DNA of 64,000 nucleotides, taken from positions 1,110,888 to 1,174,887 of the forward strand of contig WYCW01000001.1 in NCBI GenBank assembly GCA_011392765.1. The letters are read 5' to 3'. This stretch comes from Candidatus Thiosymbion ectosymbiont of Catanema sp. Cochon2018. GTDB taxonomy: Bacteria > Pseudomonadota > Gammaproteobacteria > Chromatiales > Chromatiaceae. The notes below the pieces were generated by a model. That model was given only the letters and a program-made list of their open reading frames with translations. It was not told the origin of the DNA and made no database searches. Positions within the stretch are counted from its first letter, which is position 1, and each line of letters begins with the position of its first letter. A program made the translations under genes and the position numbers. Of this stretch, positions 17,256 through 24,773 are shown one piece after another.

Positions 17256-17507
17256 ATGACCATTTCTGAAATCATGCCTACTATCCGGTCGCTGCAACAT
17301 AGCGATAAATTTCTGCTTATGAATTTTTTACTCCATGAAATCGCTAAGGAAGAAGACATTAGCCTGGATGCTATCCAAGTTAATCAAGTTAATGAACCAA
17401 AAACTATAGACGCTTTACAATCCATTGCAAAATTGGCACAACCGCTGGGACCAGAGAACTTGGCACGTAACTTCGATCACTATATCAAGAAGGTTGATAT
17501 CCGATGA
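17256..17507 (+). CDS. Probable antitoxin of a PIN toxin pair
   Basis: 83-residue acidic protein (MTISEIMPTIRSLQHSDKFL at the start) with no domain I recognise. Its role is inferred from context: it overlaps the downstream PIN-domain gene by 4 bp (ATGA), the standard antitoxin-first arrangement. Base composition is distinctly AT-richer than the GC-rich caspase gene before it, suggesting separate acquisition. Confidence 0.65.
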   Translation: MTISEIMPTIRSLQHSDKFLLMNFLLHEIAKEEDISLDAIQVNQVNEPKTIDALQSIAKLAQPLGPENLARNFDHYIKKVDIR

Positions 17508-17926
17508 CTCTGCCAAATAGGATATTCGTCGATACGTCGTTTTTTATTGCATTGCTCAATAGTCGAGATGCTTACCATGCGGATGCATTATCGTTGCAAG
17601 AGCATACCACCAAGCAGCAGACCTACAAAATCACTAGCGAATATATCTTGCTCGAATTGTGTGATGGATTGGCAAAACTCAGCTATCGAGGTTTGGCAAT
17701 ACAAATTATCAACCTGTTAAACGAGGACAGACTGTTTGAGATTGTTAAAACTTCCCATGAAATTTGGCAAAATGCTTGGAACTTATACACGGAACGTACA
17801 GACAAGGAGTGGGGACTCACGGACTGTACGTCTTTCGTAATCATGAAAAGGATGGGTCTTGATTCAGCATTTACTACGGATCATCATTTTCAGCAGGCCG
17901 GATTTCGAGCCATGCTGCTGAAATAA
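17504..17926 (+). CDS. PIN-domain ribonuclease toxin (VapC-like)
   Basis: 140-residue PIN protein, expected to cleave RNA with divalent metal. The N-terminal strand RIFVDTSFFIALL carries Asp10; ILLELCDGL holds the conserved Glu region; a C-terminal LTDCTSFVIMKRMG then DSAFTTDHHF supplies the remaining acidic residues. Length is normal for VapC-type toxins. Translationally coupled to the preceding antitoxin candidate. Confidence 0.85.
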   Translation: MTLPNRIFVDTSFFIALLNSRDAYHADALSLQEHTTKQQTYKITSEYILLELCDGLAKLSYRGLAIQIINLLNEDRLFEIVKTSHEIWQNAWNLYTERTDKEWGLTDCTSFVIMKRMGLDSAFTTDHHFQQAGFRAMLLK

Positions 17927-17974
17927 AATAAGGTCTTAGTAATAGTAATTTCCTAACCAATTATTTGCGTCAAT

Positions 17975-18708
17975 GGAGTCAGGTCTTGATCCGTGACTCT
18001 TGAACGAGAAGATTCACGCCATGGCTAGGCCGCTACGTATCGAGTTTGCCGGTGCTCTTTACCACATCACCTCGCGCGGGGATAGGCGGGCTGCTATTTT
18101 CTTGGAGGATGGCGATCGGGAGCTATGGCTGGATGGCTTGGGACAGGTCTGCAAACGCTTCAACTGGATTGTTCACGCCTACTGTCAGATGGGGAACCAT
18201 TATGGTTCTGTTTCGTTTTGTGTGGGTGGAAAAGGAAACCACCGCGTAGCGGCTGCGTCCTTGACAGGCCGGACGGGCGCAACATAATGCGAGCAAGAAG
18301 GGATCGGGGGCACTTGGCGAATTGAGCCGAATGTCCCACCGTTGCTGAGTTCGCCCTGATGCGCAGCCCCGTTGCCAAAGTACCCCGATCCCTTCATGCA
18401 GACCACTCCCGGGCGCCCGTCCAACCTGTCAAGGATGGTTTCCTTTTCCATCTACCCACACAATCCGTAAGAAAGCCACCATTATCATCTGCTTGCCGAA
18501 ACCCCCGACAGTAACCTTTCCGCAGGGATGCGCCAGTTAAATGGCGTGTATACCCAACGCTTCAGAGATCGAGATACCGCAATCTTCGAAGCCTTTGTCA
18601 GCGGGGGCTACAACATGCGGAAGATCGGCGATCATGTGGGAGTGCACTACTCGAGGATCAGGAGAATTATCAGTCTGATCGAGAAGGCACAGGTCAAGAC
18701 CTGACCCC
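17975..18708 (+). pseudogene. RAYT (REP-associated tyrosine transposase) pseudogene, remnant 2
   Basis: Element bounded by GGAGTCAGGTCTTGATCC and GTCAAGACCTGACCCC. The gene starts at ATG 18021 (MARPLRIEFAGALYHITSRG) and retains the Y1_Tnp N-terminal domain up to QMGNHY, where a 274-bp MITE interrupts the HUH motif. It resumes as HYHLLAETPDSNLSAGMRQ and then jumps from YTQRF to the C-terminal helix-turn-helix (GYNMRKIGDHVGVHYSRIR), lacking the central part. It is therefore doubly inactivated and cannot encode an active transposase. Confidence 0.8.
18204..18477. mobile_element. 274-bp MITE inside the RAYT gene, with 8-bp target duplication
   Basis: Flanked by direct repeats ACCATTAT at 18196-18203 and 18478-18485. 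The ends form an imperfect terminal inverted repeat of about 40 bp: GGTTCTGTTTCG... at 18204 and the complement of a GGCTTTCTTACGG... end at 18477, both running into TGTGTGGGT and GGAAAAGGAAACC. No coding capacity. The 8-bp duplication would fit several DDE IS families; the parent is not in this window. Confidence 0.8.
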
Positions 18709-18774
18709 TTTCCCCCCTTGCTGGATGGGCGCTTCTTGGCCACACTTCTCCCATAATGGGAGATACACTGAAAC

Positions 18775-19083
18775 ATGCGGATTATCGCCAAGAGCACGCT
18801 GAAGAAATTCTGGGACCAGCCTGCGTACAGAGATGCTCAAGGTCCATTGCAAAGCTGGCATGAGGAAGCGGCAAGAGCCAAATGGGCATCACCGCAGTAG
18901 ATCAAGGCGCAGTACCGCAGCGCCAGCATCTGCGCCAACAATCGTGTCGTGTTCAATATCGGCGGCAATAAGTACCGCTTGGTAGTAGAGGTGCAGTATC
19001 GGGCCGGCATCGTCTGGGTGAAATTCGTAGGAAGCCATGCGCAGTACGACAAGATCGACGTGGAGACCGTGAATGAATATTAG
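18775..19083 (+). pseudogene. HigB-type mRNA interferase toxin with in-frame amber codon
   Basis: In one frame the region encodes a 102-codon HigB-like toxin: MRIIAKSTLKKFWDQPAYRD at the start and NNRVVFNIGGNKYRLVVE then VWVKFVGSHAQYDKID towards the end. Codon 42 is TAG (18898-18900, after KWASPQ), so only a 41-residue product would be made without suppression. Everything else, including overlap with the antitoxin gene, is intact. Most likely a recent knock-out of the toxin or a sequencing error. Confidence 0.75.
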
Positions 19084-19432
19084 GCCTATCCGTTGCAACG
19101 AGGATCTGCAAGCGGCTTTTCGTCGTCTTGAGGCGATTTTTCAGGCCGAAGAGGGAACACCAGAGGCGGATGAAATGGAGATCCTGGTTACCCTGATCGA
19201 AGCCTATGAGAATAAGCATTACCCGATCGGTCCGGCGAACCCCGTCGACGCCATCAGATTCAGAATGGAACAACAGGGGTTGACCCCACGCGATCTCGAG
19301 GCCTATATCGGCTCCAGCGGTCGGGTGTCGGAGGTGTTGAATCGCAAGCGCCCCTTGAGCCTGCGTATGGTGAAGCGCCTGCACGACGGATTGCGTATCC
19401 CCTATGAGAGTCTGATGGCGGGGGTATCATGA
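19073..19432 (+). CDS. higA: HigA-type antitoxin, XRE-family
   Basis: 119-residue antitoxin overlapping the end of the toxin gene by 11 bp, in the toxin-first order typical of higBA. The C-terminal half has a helix-turn-helix (MEQQGLTPRDLEAYIGSSG then RVSEVLNRKRPLSLRMVKRL). The N-terminal half (about residues 1-60) is acidic and probably binds the toxin. It is intact although its partner toxin is interrupted. Confidence 0.85.
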   Translation: MNIRPIRCNEDLQAAFRRLEAIFQAEEGTPEADEMEILVTLIEAYENKHYPIGPANPVDAIRFRMEQQGLTPRDLEAYIGSSGRVSEVLNRKRPLSLRMVKRLHDGLRIPYESLMAGVS

Positions 19433-19660
19433 GAGCTGCACACACGGGGGAGACGGGGGCAGGTCATGATCCGTGATGGTGATGTGCTCGATACTAAGAA
19501 CCTGTTTACGATCTTTGTGTCAAAGTGATTTTGGTCGTGGTAAATTTTTAGCTGATAGCGTGGCTGATAGTCCAAATCCGCCGAGCGGCATAGCGGCCCA
19601 ACCTACCCGCTACCAGTTAGAGATTTACTGCTACCGTGATTTTGACACCAAGAGAGAGCG

Positions 19661-19993
19661 ATGAGAAATTCCTACCCCAGTGATATAAGCCGAGAGCAGT
19701 TCGAGTCGATACAAGCTTTATTCGAGCAGGCCAGAAAGAAGACCAAGCCACGAGTAGTTGATTTATATAATGTTTTTTGCGCTATTTTGTATGTATTGAA
19801 AAGTGGCTGCCAATGGCGAATGCTCCCCCGTGATTTTCCGAAATGGCAGCTGGTGTATAAATACTTTCGTCACTGGAGTCAAAGACCCTCTGATGATGAG
19901 CGAAGCCTGCTGGAGCAGGCCTTAAAAAAATGTGGTTGGCGCGGCCCGTATCAACCGTGGTCGGAACGAGAAGACAACCTTCGTGATCGTTGA
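19661..19993 (+). CDS. IS5-family transposase, N-terminal frame
   Basis: 110-residue product with the DUF4096-type N-terminal region of IS427-group transposases (YPSDISREQFESIQALF, LKSGCQWRMLPRDFPKW). It overlaps the C-terminal frame. An A7 run (about 19925-19931) within the overlap region is a plausible slippery site for producing the full transposase. Alone it lacks the catalytic DDE domain. Confidence 0.85.
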   Translation: MRNSYPSDISREQFESIQALFEQARKKTKPRVVDLYNVFCAILYVLKSGCQWRMLPRDFPKWQLVYKYFRHWSQRPSDDERSLLEQALKKCGWRGPYQPWSEREDNLRDR

Positions 19994-20453
19994 TGCACAA
20001 AGCGTAAAGAATACCGACACGGCAGAGCAGAAAGGTTATGACGCGGGGAAGAAGGTATCGGGAATTAAACGGCATCTTGCCGTGGATACGCAAGGGCTGC
20101 CCCATGCGATTGCCGTTACGACCGCGGAGGTTACCGATAGAGTAGGCGCACTGGTGGCTTTCTGTGAACATCGAGACCGCTTGTCAGCGGTGACGAACGT
20201 GCTGGTTGATGGCGGTTATACGGGGCAGCCATTTGCCGATGCCGTACAGAAAGCTCTGGGGGCGACGGTGGAGGTTGCCAAGCGAAACGAGCTGCACACC
20301 TTTGCCGTGATGCCCAAACGGTGGGTGGTCGAGCGCTCTTTTGCTTGGTTGGAGAAGTGTCGAAGGTTATGGAAAAACTGCGAGCGAAAACTCAATACCA
20401 GCTTGCAATTTGTTACCTTGGCTTTTCTGGCCTTGTTACTCCAAAGATCGTAA
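19932..20453 (+). CDS. IS5-family transposase, C-terminal DDE frame
   Basis: Encodes the catalytic part: FVIVDAQSVKNTDTAE (first Asp), VLVDGGYTGQPFADAV (second Asp), and RWVVERSFAWLEKCRRL (Glu). It has no convincing independent start and is most likely expressed by frameshifting from the upstream frame, as in other IS427-type elements. About 173 codons; intact DDE residues. Confidence 0.85.
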   Translation: MVGAARINRGRNEKTTFVIVDAQSVKNTDTAEQKGYDAGKKVSGIKRHLAVDTQGLPHAIAVTTAEVTDRVGALVAFCEHRDRLSAVTNVLVDGGYTGQPFADAVQKALGATVEVAKRNELHTFAVMPKRWVVERSFAWLEKCRRLWKNCERKLNTSLQFVTLAFLALLLQRS

Positions 20454-20760
20454 ACAGGCTCTAAGAAGCTCGCCCTGGCGGCGGGATGCGTTGCGCTTTC
20501 CCGCCCTACGGTCCTTGCCGCAGATCGGCGATCATGTGGGAGTGCACTGCTCGTTGTTATGGGCAGTAGGTTGGGCAAAGGGCCAGGCATGTCCCGACGA
20601 AGGAGGGAACCTGCCCGTGCCCAACGCCTACATCTTTGATCGCTCATTAGCTAATTATAGAATACCTATGTAGCAGCTAAAGCCTTGCACTAAAGTGCAT
20701 AGTTTTGGACTAGCGTGCTGGGACAATAGAAATTTGGATTTTCTGGAGGTATAAAAAGAA

Positions 20761-21912
20761 TTACAGTCTTAGCTCTCCATCTGTGAGCTTAATTCCTATG
20801 TCTGTTGGTATTTCACCGCCTCTAACTGTAATTATTGCTTTACATACTTTTCCCATATCTTTTAAGGCCACTTTGTAAAGTAGCTTTCCGTTTCTGTATG
20901 TTTTTTCTGCTGCTATATCTTCTTGATTAAGGTCCTTTAAAAGGAAGAAGCCATTAACTTCTAGCTCAACTAAATAGATAAATCTATCCGAGATATCATA
21001 CACTTGGGAATAATGATGAGTTACTCTATCCGAGAGCAATATAGTGTCGCCAAAAGAAATATAAGGAACTATATTAGTTTCTCTTGCGTGATAATAGTTT
21101 TTGTTTGACTTATTTGACTTATCATTCTTTGGCAATATTACATATAAATCCGCGTCTTCAATTGAAAGTCTGTCTAGTTTCGATCTAGTAAAAGAAAGAA
21201 CTTCTTCAATAGTCATCCCATCACTTGTCGCTACGGCAAGGTTTGCATCTGTGGTTTTGTATTGCCTTCCAAGATAGAATAACATGAATGCTTTTATAAC
21301 CCATTTCATTCTATTGGTTCTTTTAGGTATTTTTCTCCCTTTGGTATCAATAAGCTCTGCAGATTTATCGCCCGATAAATATTTTCTCTCTATTTCTTCA
21401 ATTTTTCCCAGGTTAAGAGTTCCATTACTAGCAAATTTGCTTAAGATTTCCAATATTCCTAATGTTAAGTTGTTAGGTTTTGGGTTTCTATAAAAAGCTA
21501 AAAAAGACCAATATATTTTTTCATCTTGAGAAAATCCGGTATTTATATTTGCGCTTTCAAACATTGCTAAAGTATATTGAGATATATAAAATCCTAACTC
21601 TGCTGATTTTTTGAGGTCGTTAACCCCATCTAAGTACTTTCCTAGAATTATTTTTAATATTCCAGTTATATATAAATTTTCTAATGAAACATCTGAGCCT
21701 TCTGATTCAACATCTTTAAGAATATCTTCTATTTTTTGCTTCTCAGTCAATGATGATGTAAATTCTTTATATAAATCTTTGTTATTATGAAATAGCATAT
21801 TTATACCATTATCGATAATTTCATGCAGTTTTTTATAGTCAACACCTTCGTGGTTACCAGAAAAAACTGGCAATGGAATAAAGAACATAAATAAAAATAT
21901 TAATTTATTCAT
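20761..21912 (-). CDS. AT-rich exported protein of unknown function
   Basis: 383-residue protein with a clear signal peptide (MNKLIFLFMFFIPLPVFSG, cleavage near residue 19). A helical N-terminal half has Sel1/TPR-like texture (LENLYITGILKIILGKYLDG, SAELGFYISQYTLAMF). The C-terminal half is mixed, with a Lys/Asn-rich linker (KNDKSNKSNKNY) and an SH3-like beta-rich end. Not recognised beyond this. AT content is far higher than the surroundings and codon use is different, indicating transfer. It overlaps the upstream truncated gene by 8 bp, so the pair was an operon now cut by an ISAs1 end. Confidence 0.65.
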   Translation of the reverse strand: MNKLIFLFMFFIPLPVFSGNHEGVDYKKLHEIIDNGINMLFHNNKDLYKEFTSSLTEKQKIEDILKDVESEGSDVSLENLYITGILKIILGKYLDGVNDLKKSAELGFYISQYTLAMFESANINTGFSQDEKIYWSFLAFYRNPKPNNLTLGILEILSKFASNGTLNLGKIEEIERKYLSGDKSAELIDTKGRKIPKRTNRMKWVIKAFMLFYLGRQYKTTDANLAVATSDGMTIEEVLSFTRSKLDRLSIEDADLYVILPKNDKSNKSNKNYYHARETNIVPYISFGDTILLSDRVTHHYSQVYDISDRFIYLVELEVNGFFLLKDLNQEDIAAEKTYRNGKLLYKVALKDMGKVCKAIITVRGGEIPTDIGIKLTDGELRL

Positions 21913-22327
21913 AATAGACGCTCGCTTTTGGTAGCTTTATACTAAACTTGTCTTCTTTATATGGCTCTATTTCATATAAACCAACGTCAGTAGGTAAAAT
22001 GTAGCCAACAAATTTTTCAATATCACCTGATTCTTTTGTGAGAACTATACTCCTCATATCTTCAAATGTTGAAATACTATCAGTATCTTTTTTCGCTTTA
22101 ACTACTGAACCATCCCTCAAAGTCCATTTTGTTGATATGACTCCGTGTTTACCAATTTTAGCAATGAATATATTCGGAATAATAGTTCCTCTTCCCGGTA
22201 TTTTTTCTATATTCCCTGAATAGCTAAATTCATTCTTTACCCCACTTGTAAAACTAATAATTTTAATTCCGATTTTTCTTATTATAATATCAATATTATT
22301 TCCCTTGGGGTGAGATAACGTAAAGTT
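21905..22327 (-). pseudogene. 5'-truncated AT-rich gene cut by ISAs1 left end
   Basis: The frame stays open from 21905 up to 22327, where the IS end CAGGGCAAACGCATC begins. The part beyond the best internal start (TTG at 22120) reads NFTLSHPKGNNIDIIIRKIG then FSYSGNIEKIPGRG and continues into RDGSVVKAKKD and GYILPTDVGLYEIEPY. No ATG lies in the surviving 5' part, so the native start was lost to the insertion. Unknown function; shares composition and operon with the downstream exported gene. Confidence 0.6.
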
Positions 22328-22741
22328 CAGGGCAAACGCATCAGAATATTAGGATATATTTCTAAAGAAAGCATGCTATAACCTCCGCAACCTGCTGCTG
22401 AAGCAATGTTACGGAGGTTCAAGAGTTGTCGTTCGAAGATTCGGATTACTCGCTGATCAAGCATTTTCGCCATCTGGAAGATCCACGAGAGAGCACGAAA
22501 TCTCGTCATAACTTGCTGGATATGATTGCCATTTCGATTGCTGCGGTGATCTGTGGTGCCAACGACTGGGTGAGCATCGCCGCGTTCGCCCGGGCCAAGG
22601 AGGCGTGGCTGCGCCAGTTTCTGGATCTGGGCAACGGGATTCCCTCGCACGATACCTTCGGGCGGGTGTTCTCTCTGCTCGCGCCATCGGCGTTCGAGGC
22701 GTGCTTTCGATCGTGGGTGAGCGCGGTTCGCCAATACCTAA
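22328..22741 (+). mobile_element. ISAs1-family fragment (left end)
   Basis: Begins with a probable terminal repeat CAGGGCAAACGCATCAG and contains the first roughly 105 codons of the transposase. It is cut at 22741 by the unclassified 1.8-kb element; no right half of ISAs1 follows that element, so the remainder was deleted. Confidence 0.65.
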
Positions 22742-22782
22742 CGAGGCATCGCCTCAGACCGACGAGTCATGAGTGGGTATAG
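22426..22782 (+). pseudogene. ISAs1-family transposase, N-terminal fragment
   Basis: Encodes the H repeat-associated N-terminal domain (SLIKHFRHLEDPRESTKSRH, LLDMIAISIAAVICGANDW, NGIPSHDTFGRVFSLL). The family protein is about 370 residues; here only about 105 native codons remain before the reading frame runs into the CGAGGC end of the next element and stops at 22782. No catalytic DDE residues remain. Confidence 0.85.
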
Positions 22783-24532
22783 GAAAGTCCCGGTTGATCA
22801 ACCACAGGCTGTGCTATGGTTATTAGCCGCTGGTAGCGACAGAGTGGCGTAACGCCAGAACGTCAACCGGGACCGATGACCATGATAAAGCAAACCGTGG
22901 GCGAGTTGCTGACCGATCAGGTGACCTTGGAGATTGAAGGCATTGACCGCTGGTACCTGAATCTGTACCAACCCATGCTTCAGACGGGGGCCGGCGTGGC
23001 GACCTTTTTCAAGCAGCATCGCGGAGCCAAGGTAGCCTCGACGGCACTGATGGGTCCCCTGAGTCGTGCCTTCGTCGCGTCGATCCAGGGATTTGCCGAA
23101 CGCGAAGGGATCGAAATCGTCCCCTTTGCCAAGGGCGAACGCAAGGATGAGGTCACCCAACAGCGCCTCCAGGACTTTGGCGCCTGTGAAGGGGTGCTCT
23201 ACATCGGCAAGGCGCAGGAGAAATTCGCCACCTTCCGCGTCACCAAAAAGTTCAGCACACAGACCGGCCAACCCTTTCCCTGGCTGAGTCGTTCCACCGT
23301 GATGTGCAACCACTACTACTTTTATCTGGTGGACGAGGACTTTGGTCCGCTGTTCATCAAGTTCGCTGCTTACTTTCCGTATACTGCGCGCGTGTGCCTC
23401 AATGGCCATGAGTATGCCAACCGGCAATTAGCCAAAGAAGGCATCGCCTTCGAGGCGCTGGATAATGGCGTGCTGTCCTGCGCCGACCCGGCGCGGTTGC
23501 AGCAGATACTCGACGACCTCGACGAGGCCAAAATCAAGGCCGTCGTAGACAAGTGGTTGGCGCGTCTGCCTGATCCCTTCACGCCTGCAGACCATGCCGC
23601 CGGCTTCAACCCGCAACTGTCCATCCTGCAAGCCGAGTTGGCACGAACCCAGGTCTTTGACCGTCCCCGCAGTGGACGGCATCTGTTCGAGGAAATCATT
23701 CGTGAGAACCTCGATCTGGGCCGGCCTTCCAAGGTCAGCTTGATCTTCCAACGGCGGATCACCAAACGTACGCCGGGACGTTTTCACTCCCGCGTCATTA
23801 CCCAAGGGGTTATTCCCTCGCTGCATATCGGCTATAAATCCACCAAGATCAAGCAATACTTCAAGCAAGGACGTGCCCTGCGTACTGAGACCACCCTCAA
23901 CAACACCCGTGACTTCGGCATCGGGCGGCTCCTGAACAATTTGCCTGCCGTGCGGGCCATCGGCTTTGAAGCCAATCGCCGTCTGCTTGAGGTCGAGACC
24001 ATCAGCCAGGACTGCACCCTGGCCGAGGGGGTGTTCGATCAGGTCACCCAACCCCAGGTCGTCGATCACCAACGGGTTGCCGGTTTGCGCTTCGATGATG
24101 TGCGGGTGATGGCACTGATGCAGGTCCTGTGTCTGTTCTGGCTCCAGCCCCAAGGGTTCCGCAATGCCACCATGCGCCAATGGATGGCTCAGACATTGGG
24201 GATCAGTCCCGATGCGTATACCCCTGGCAGCATGACCTATGACTTGCGCCGATTGCGCTTGCACGCCCTGATCGCGCGCATCCCACGCACCCACCGTTAC
24301 CGCGTCACCGACCGGGGGCGACGCGTGGCGCTCTTGTTCACCAAGGTCCACGGTCGCATCCTGCGTCCCGGCTTGTCGCAGCTGTTCGACGCTTGCCCAA
24401 ACGCCCCCAAGCGTCCGCTGGCCTCCGCCATGACTAAACTGGATCACGCGTTGGATACCCTGCTTCAGGAGGCGAAATTGACCGCTGCTGAAAGTTGACT
24501 CAGCTGTAAAGATCCGGGTCCCTCAAGGAATC
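22742..24532 (+). mobile_element. Full-length copy of an unclassified YTAG-flanked element
   Basis: 1,791 bp. One end starts CGAGGCATCGCCTCAGACC, the other ends GGGTCCCTCAAGGAATC. In the orientation of copies A, B and E the flanks are CTAG (24533-24536) and TTAG (read from CTAA at 22738-22741). The two ends are not inverted repeats of each other, but each carries a small palindrome (GAGGC-ATC-GCCTC at the first). A longer inverted repeat, GTCCCGGTTGA (22787) and TCAACCGGGAC (22863), brackets the leader of its single gene. Short copies with the same ends occur at 6191, 6620 and 39618, which shows the unit is mobile. Confidence 0.7.
22876..24498 (+). CDS. Unclassified 540-aa protein of the YTAG-flanked element
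   Basis: 540 residues, start ATG at 22876 directly after an inverted repeat. I do not recognise a named transposase fold. Visible blocks: an N-terminal region FFKQHRGAKVASTALMGPLS; CNHYYFYLVDEDFGPLFIKF with CLNGHEYANRQL; a basic central block RRITKRTPGRFHSRVITQG followed by LHIGYKSTKIKQYFKQGRAL and RTETTLNNTRDFGIG; and a C-terminal winged-helix-like region (YDLRRLRLHALIARIP, YRVTDRGRRVALLF). Relatives of this type are, from memory, often annotated as MarR-like regulators because of that C-terminal domain. Its place in a multi-copy element argues that it is the mobility protein. Function inferred. Confidence 0.6.
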   Translation: MTMIKQTVGELLTDQVTLEIEGIDRWYLNLYQPMLQTGAGVATFFKQHRGAKVASTALMGPLSRAFVASIQGFAEREGIEIVPFAKGERKDEVTQQRLQDFGACEGVLYIGKAQEKFATFRVTKKFSTQTGQPFPWLSRSTVMCNHYYFYLVDEDFGPLFIKFAAYFPYTARVCLNGHEYANRQLAKEGIAFEALDNGVLSCADPARLQQILDDLDEAKIKAVVDKWLARLPDPFTPADHAAGFNPQLSILQAELARTQVFDRPRSGRHLFEEIIRENLDLGRPSKVSLIFQRRITKRTPGRFHSRVITQGVIPSLHIGYKSTKIKQYFKQGRALRTETTLNNTRDFGIGRLLNNLPAVRAIGFEANRRLLEVETISQDCTLAEGVFDQVTQPQVVDHQRVAGLRFDDVRVMALMQVLCLFWLQPQGFRNATMRQWMAQTLGISPDAYTPGSMTYDLRRLRLHALIARIPRTHRYRVTDRGRRVALLFTKVHGRILRPGLSQLFDACPNAPKRPLASAMTKLDHALDTLLQEAKLTAAES

Positions 24533-24537
24533 CTAGA

Positions 24538-24773
24538 TGGAAGTTCGCCGTAGTTGTTCGCTCAGAAGACCGAGGCACCAAGTCGTCCGCAGAGCTTAAC
24601 TCATTGTTTCCAGGTGCGTTGATGGAGATATTCATGAATCTGACAAAGAAGCAATCGTTGTGGTATAGAAGAGGATTCGACGTACTTAAACACAGCGACT
24701 CGCCGTCTACTACCTGTTATGTGTTGAAATTCTCACAGCCTATGCTCATCGCAAACTATCCAAAGAACCCGGT
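24538..24773 (+). pseudogene. Truncated reading frame upstream of the TIR gene
   Basis: Immediately after the mobile element the frame reads KFAVVVRSEDRGTKSSAELN and continues LFPGALMEIFMNLTKKQSLW, with SSAELNSLF and FDVLKHSDSP, looking like real protein rather than noise. It has no start because the element removed the 5' end, and it runs on for a further 169 nt inside the TIR gene. It may be a first gene or lost N-terminal module of the TIR operon. Not recognised. Confidence 0.4.

Larger units (their letters stand above)
19498..20461 (+). mobile_element. IS5-family element (IS427-type, two-frame)
   Basis: Terminal inverted repeats GAACCTGTTTACGATCTTT at 19498 and the complement of GAGCCTGTTTACGATCTTT at 20461; direct repeat TAA on both sides (19495-19497 and 20462-20464). 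Two overlapping frames encode the transposase. The element appears complete at about 964 bp and may be functional if frameshifting works. Confidence 0.85.
19455..20552 (+). repeat. RAYT-type remnant 3, split by an IS5 element
   Basis: A left end (GGGGGCAGGTCATGATCC, 19455) precedes the IS5 copy, and after it a short piece of RAYT C-terminal coding sequence survives (CGATCATGTGGGAGTGCAC, about 20526-20545, reading IGDHVGVHCS). With the IS removed this would be a third deleted RAYT element related to 8783-9048 and 17975-18708. Confidence 0.55.
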
